Assembly: GCA_049999765.1 (NCBI GenBank)
Contig: JBNGIQ010007413.1
Span: forward strand, 1-32,531
DNA length: 32,531 nt
DNA from: Phaeoceros laevis
Taxonomy: Eukaryota; Anthocerotophyta; Anthocerotopsida; Notothyladales
Direction of reading: 5' to 3'
Numbering within the stretch: position 1 is the first letter of the stretch; each line of letters starts with the position of its first letter. Positions 31,504-32,531 of the stretch are shown piece after piece. The position numbers were made by a program, and so were the translations under genes. The notes under the pieces were generated by a model. That model was not told where the DNA came from, did not search any database, and worked only from the letters and a program-made list of their open reading frames with translations.

Positions 31504-31512
31504 ATTTATATA
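31504..31512 (-). promoter_or_regulatory. TATA-box candidate for RABC
   Basis: TATATAAAT on the minus strand lies about 105 bases before the RABC start codon, a normal distance for a plant gene with a 5' leader of 70-80 nt. Confidence 0.45.
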
Positions 31513-31704
31513 TGAGCTTGGTAAACACCCACGGTGTCCAACTCAGCACTCTGCTCTCTGCAACAAATGAACTGCTGCCAAGTTTTGAGGGCATGCGTTT
31601 TGCTCTTTCGAATTGAGATTTTCAATAAACTTGGTGATTTAGGATCCAACTCCATTTGTAGCTACTCTGAACTTCTGAAGCTCTGCTGAGTAGGCAAAAA
31701 CCCA

Positions 31705-31804
31705 NNNNNNNNNNNNNNNNNNNNNNNNNNNNNNNNNNNNNNNNNNNNNNNNNNNNNNNNNNNNNNNNNNNNNNNNNNNNNNNNNNNNNNNNNNNNNNNN
31801 NNNN
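31705..31804. other. Assembly gap (100 N)
   Basis: Exactly 100 N, the conventional scaffold gap size, so the true length is unknown. The promoter region between RABC and the last ORF is therefore incomplete. Confidence 0.99.
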
Positions 31805-31954
31805 CTCTCGGCTTCACATTTTGTGGCTGTCTTCAGCTTGAGGACCAGATTTCGGCTTGTAAGCGAGCTCCCAACCCTGCTCCATGTGGTGATCAGGCTT
31901 GCCATCAAAGGAGAGCCAGGCCTCGCAGGGCTAGGCTGTAGGCACCCGCTTTCT

Positions 31955-32383
31955 ATGGAGAAGTATGGCCGGATGTCAAGTCACTTCTCCCTGGGAAGTG
32001 GGACCTCCTCTTCTGTGATGTTCCCCAGCACCTCGGCAGCAAGTTCTACACGTTTCCTGTCCAAACCCCTCCTCCCGGGGAACAGATATGAAAAACTCGT
32101 TTGCGTTCAACCAGTTGCAGCAGATGCATCAGGGAAAAGCGGCAGTGCGAGTTCTCGACCCAGGCGCACATCAAGGTCTGCAGCCTCGAAAACCTCTGAC
32201 GAGAAGCAGCTATTCACCAGTACAGAGAGCGGAAATACGGGTTTTCCCCTCAATGCAGAGCTCGCTAGTCTGGTCATCGGTGGCGGAGCATTGCTAGTTG
32301 TCGCATTTGGTACGCTGCCTCGCTATCTTCGACTCACTGGTGCTCTGGGGTGGCAGAATTGGCTGTCTGAGCATTCCTGGTGA
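31955..32383 (+). CDS. Small predicted plastid membrane protein, unrecognised
   Basis: The ATG frame encodes 142 aa. The N-terminal part is rich in Ser, Ala and Arg with few acids (MFPSTSAASSTRFLSK; SSRPRRTSRSAASK), as in chloroplast transit peptides. A single hydrophobic segment (LASLVIGGGALLVVAFG) near residue 107 predicts one membrane span. It is followed by a short tail rich in aromatic residues (LGWQNWLSEHSW). I do not recognise the family. The frame is also open upstream to the gap at 31804, so the start is uncertain. A GT donor (CCTG|GTGATG) overlaps the stop, so a further exon beyond the window is possible. Confidence 0.55.
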   Translation: MEKYGRMSSHFSLGSGTSSSVMFPSTSAASSTRFLSKPLLPGNRYEKLVCVQPVAADASGKSGSASSRPRRTSRSAASKTSDEKQLFTSTESGNTGFPLNAELASLVIGGGALLVVAFGTLPRYLRLTGALGWQNWLSEHSW

Positions 32384-32531
32384 TGTGGCACATGTCTGTC
32401 TGCTGCTTATGATGATGCACATTGCGCTCTGAAGTACTGAGACTAAAACTTATGCTGCCTTCCACAAAAAGTTTGAGCTTGATTTTTATGTCTGGTTCAG
32501 GTGTAGTGAAGCTAGCTGGAAAATTAAGGGC
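32384..32531. other. Right edge, no feature seen
   Basis: These bases are either the 3' UTR or an intron of the preceding small protein gene. Nothing else can be supported. Confidence 0.4.

Noticed and set aside
1-32531. CRISPR arrays, operons, prophage or other bacterial systems
   Set aside because: No spaced direct repeats of CRISPR type and no bacterial gene organisation. Introns and plant families throughout show nuclear plant DNA.

Overview
The window is nuclear DNA from a land plant, about 32.5 kb, with one 100-N assembly gap near the right end. Evidence for this includes spliced genes with short GT-AG introns (mostly about 70-350 bp), plastid- and mitochondrion-targeted proteins, the plant-specific complex II subunit SDH5, a CYP704-like P450, and an intronless DYW-class PPR protein of the kind that edits organellar RNA. 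An intact COMMD10 and a DYW protein with long near-identical repeats suggest a seedless plant (lycophyte, fern, hornwort or bryophyte). The sequence alone does not fix the species, so that placement is inference.

Layout, left to right: a G-rich, possibly LTR-like flank and AT-rich spacer (1-1662); COMMD10 (-, 5 exons); a chloroplast DUF21/CBS/CorC-type transporter (+, 14 exons); an RlmN-like radical-SAM RNA methyltransferase (+, 5 exons); a CYP704-like P450 (+, 6 exons); SDH5 (-, 4 exons); an inverted, broken copy of SDH5 exon 2 (+); a TraB-family protein (+, 5 exons); a 1,004-codon DYW PPR protein (+, no introns); a tandem-repeat patch; a broken RING-H2 gene (+); thioredoxin-like 3-3 (-, 3 exons, one of only 26 nt); a decayed tRNA-Glu(CTC)-like element (-); the Polycomb E3 RING1 (+, at least 8 exons); a repeat-rich spacer with one hypothetical ORF; a RABC/Rab18 GTPase (-, 6 exons); the gap; and a small predicted plastid membrane protein (+).

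The genes do not form a pathway. They are ordinary housekeeping genes, many serving organelles: the chloroplast (DUF21 protein, TraB, last ORF), mitochondrion (SDH5), organellar RNA (PPR), chromatin (RING1) and membrane traffic (RABC, COMMD10). Four adjacent pairs are divergent: COMMD10/DUF21, SDH5/TraB, TRXL3-3/RING1 and RABC/last ORF. Intron-exon models were built by hand from GT/AG sites, reading phase and remembered family sequences. All junctions keep frame, but transcript ends and some first exons (RING1, PPR, last ORF) are unresolved.

I found no convincing undescribed multi-gene system. The observations most worth following up are the inverted SDH5 duplicate, the 312-bp repeat array inside the PPR gene, the long charged tail on the DUF21 protein, the tRNA-Glu relic and the disabled RING-H2 gene.
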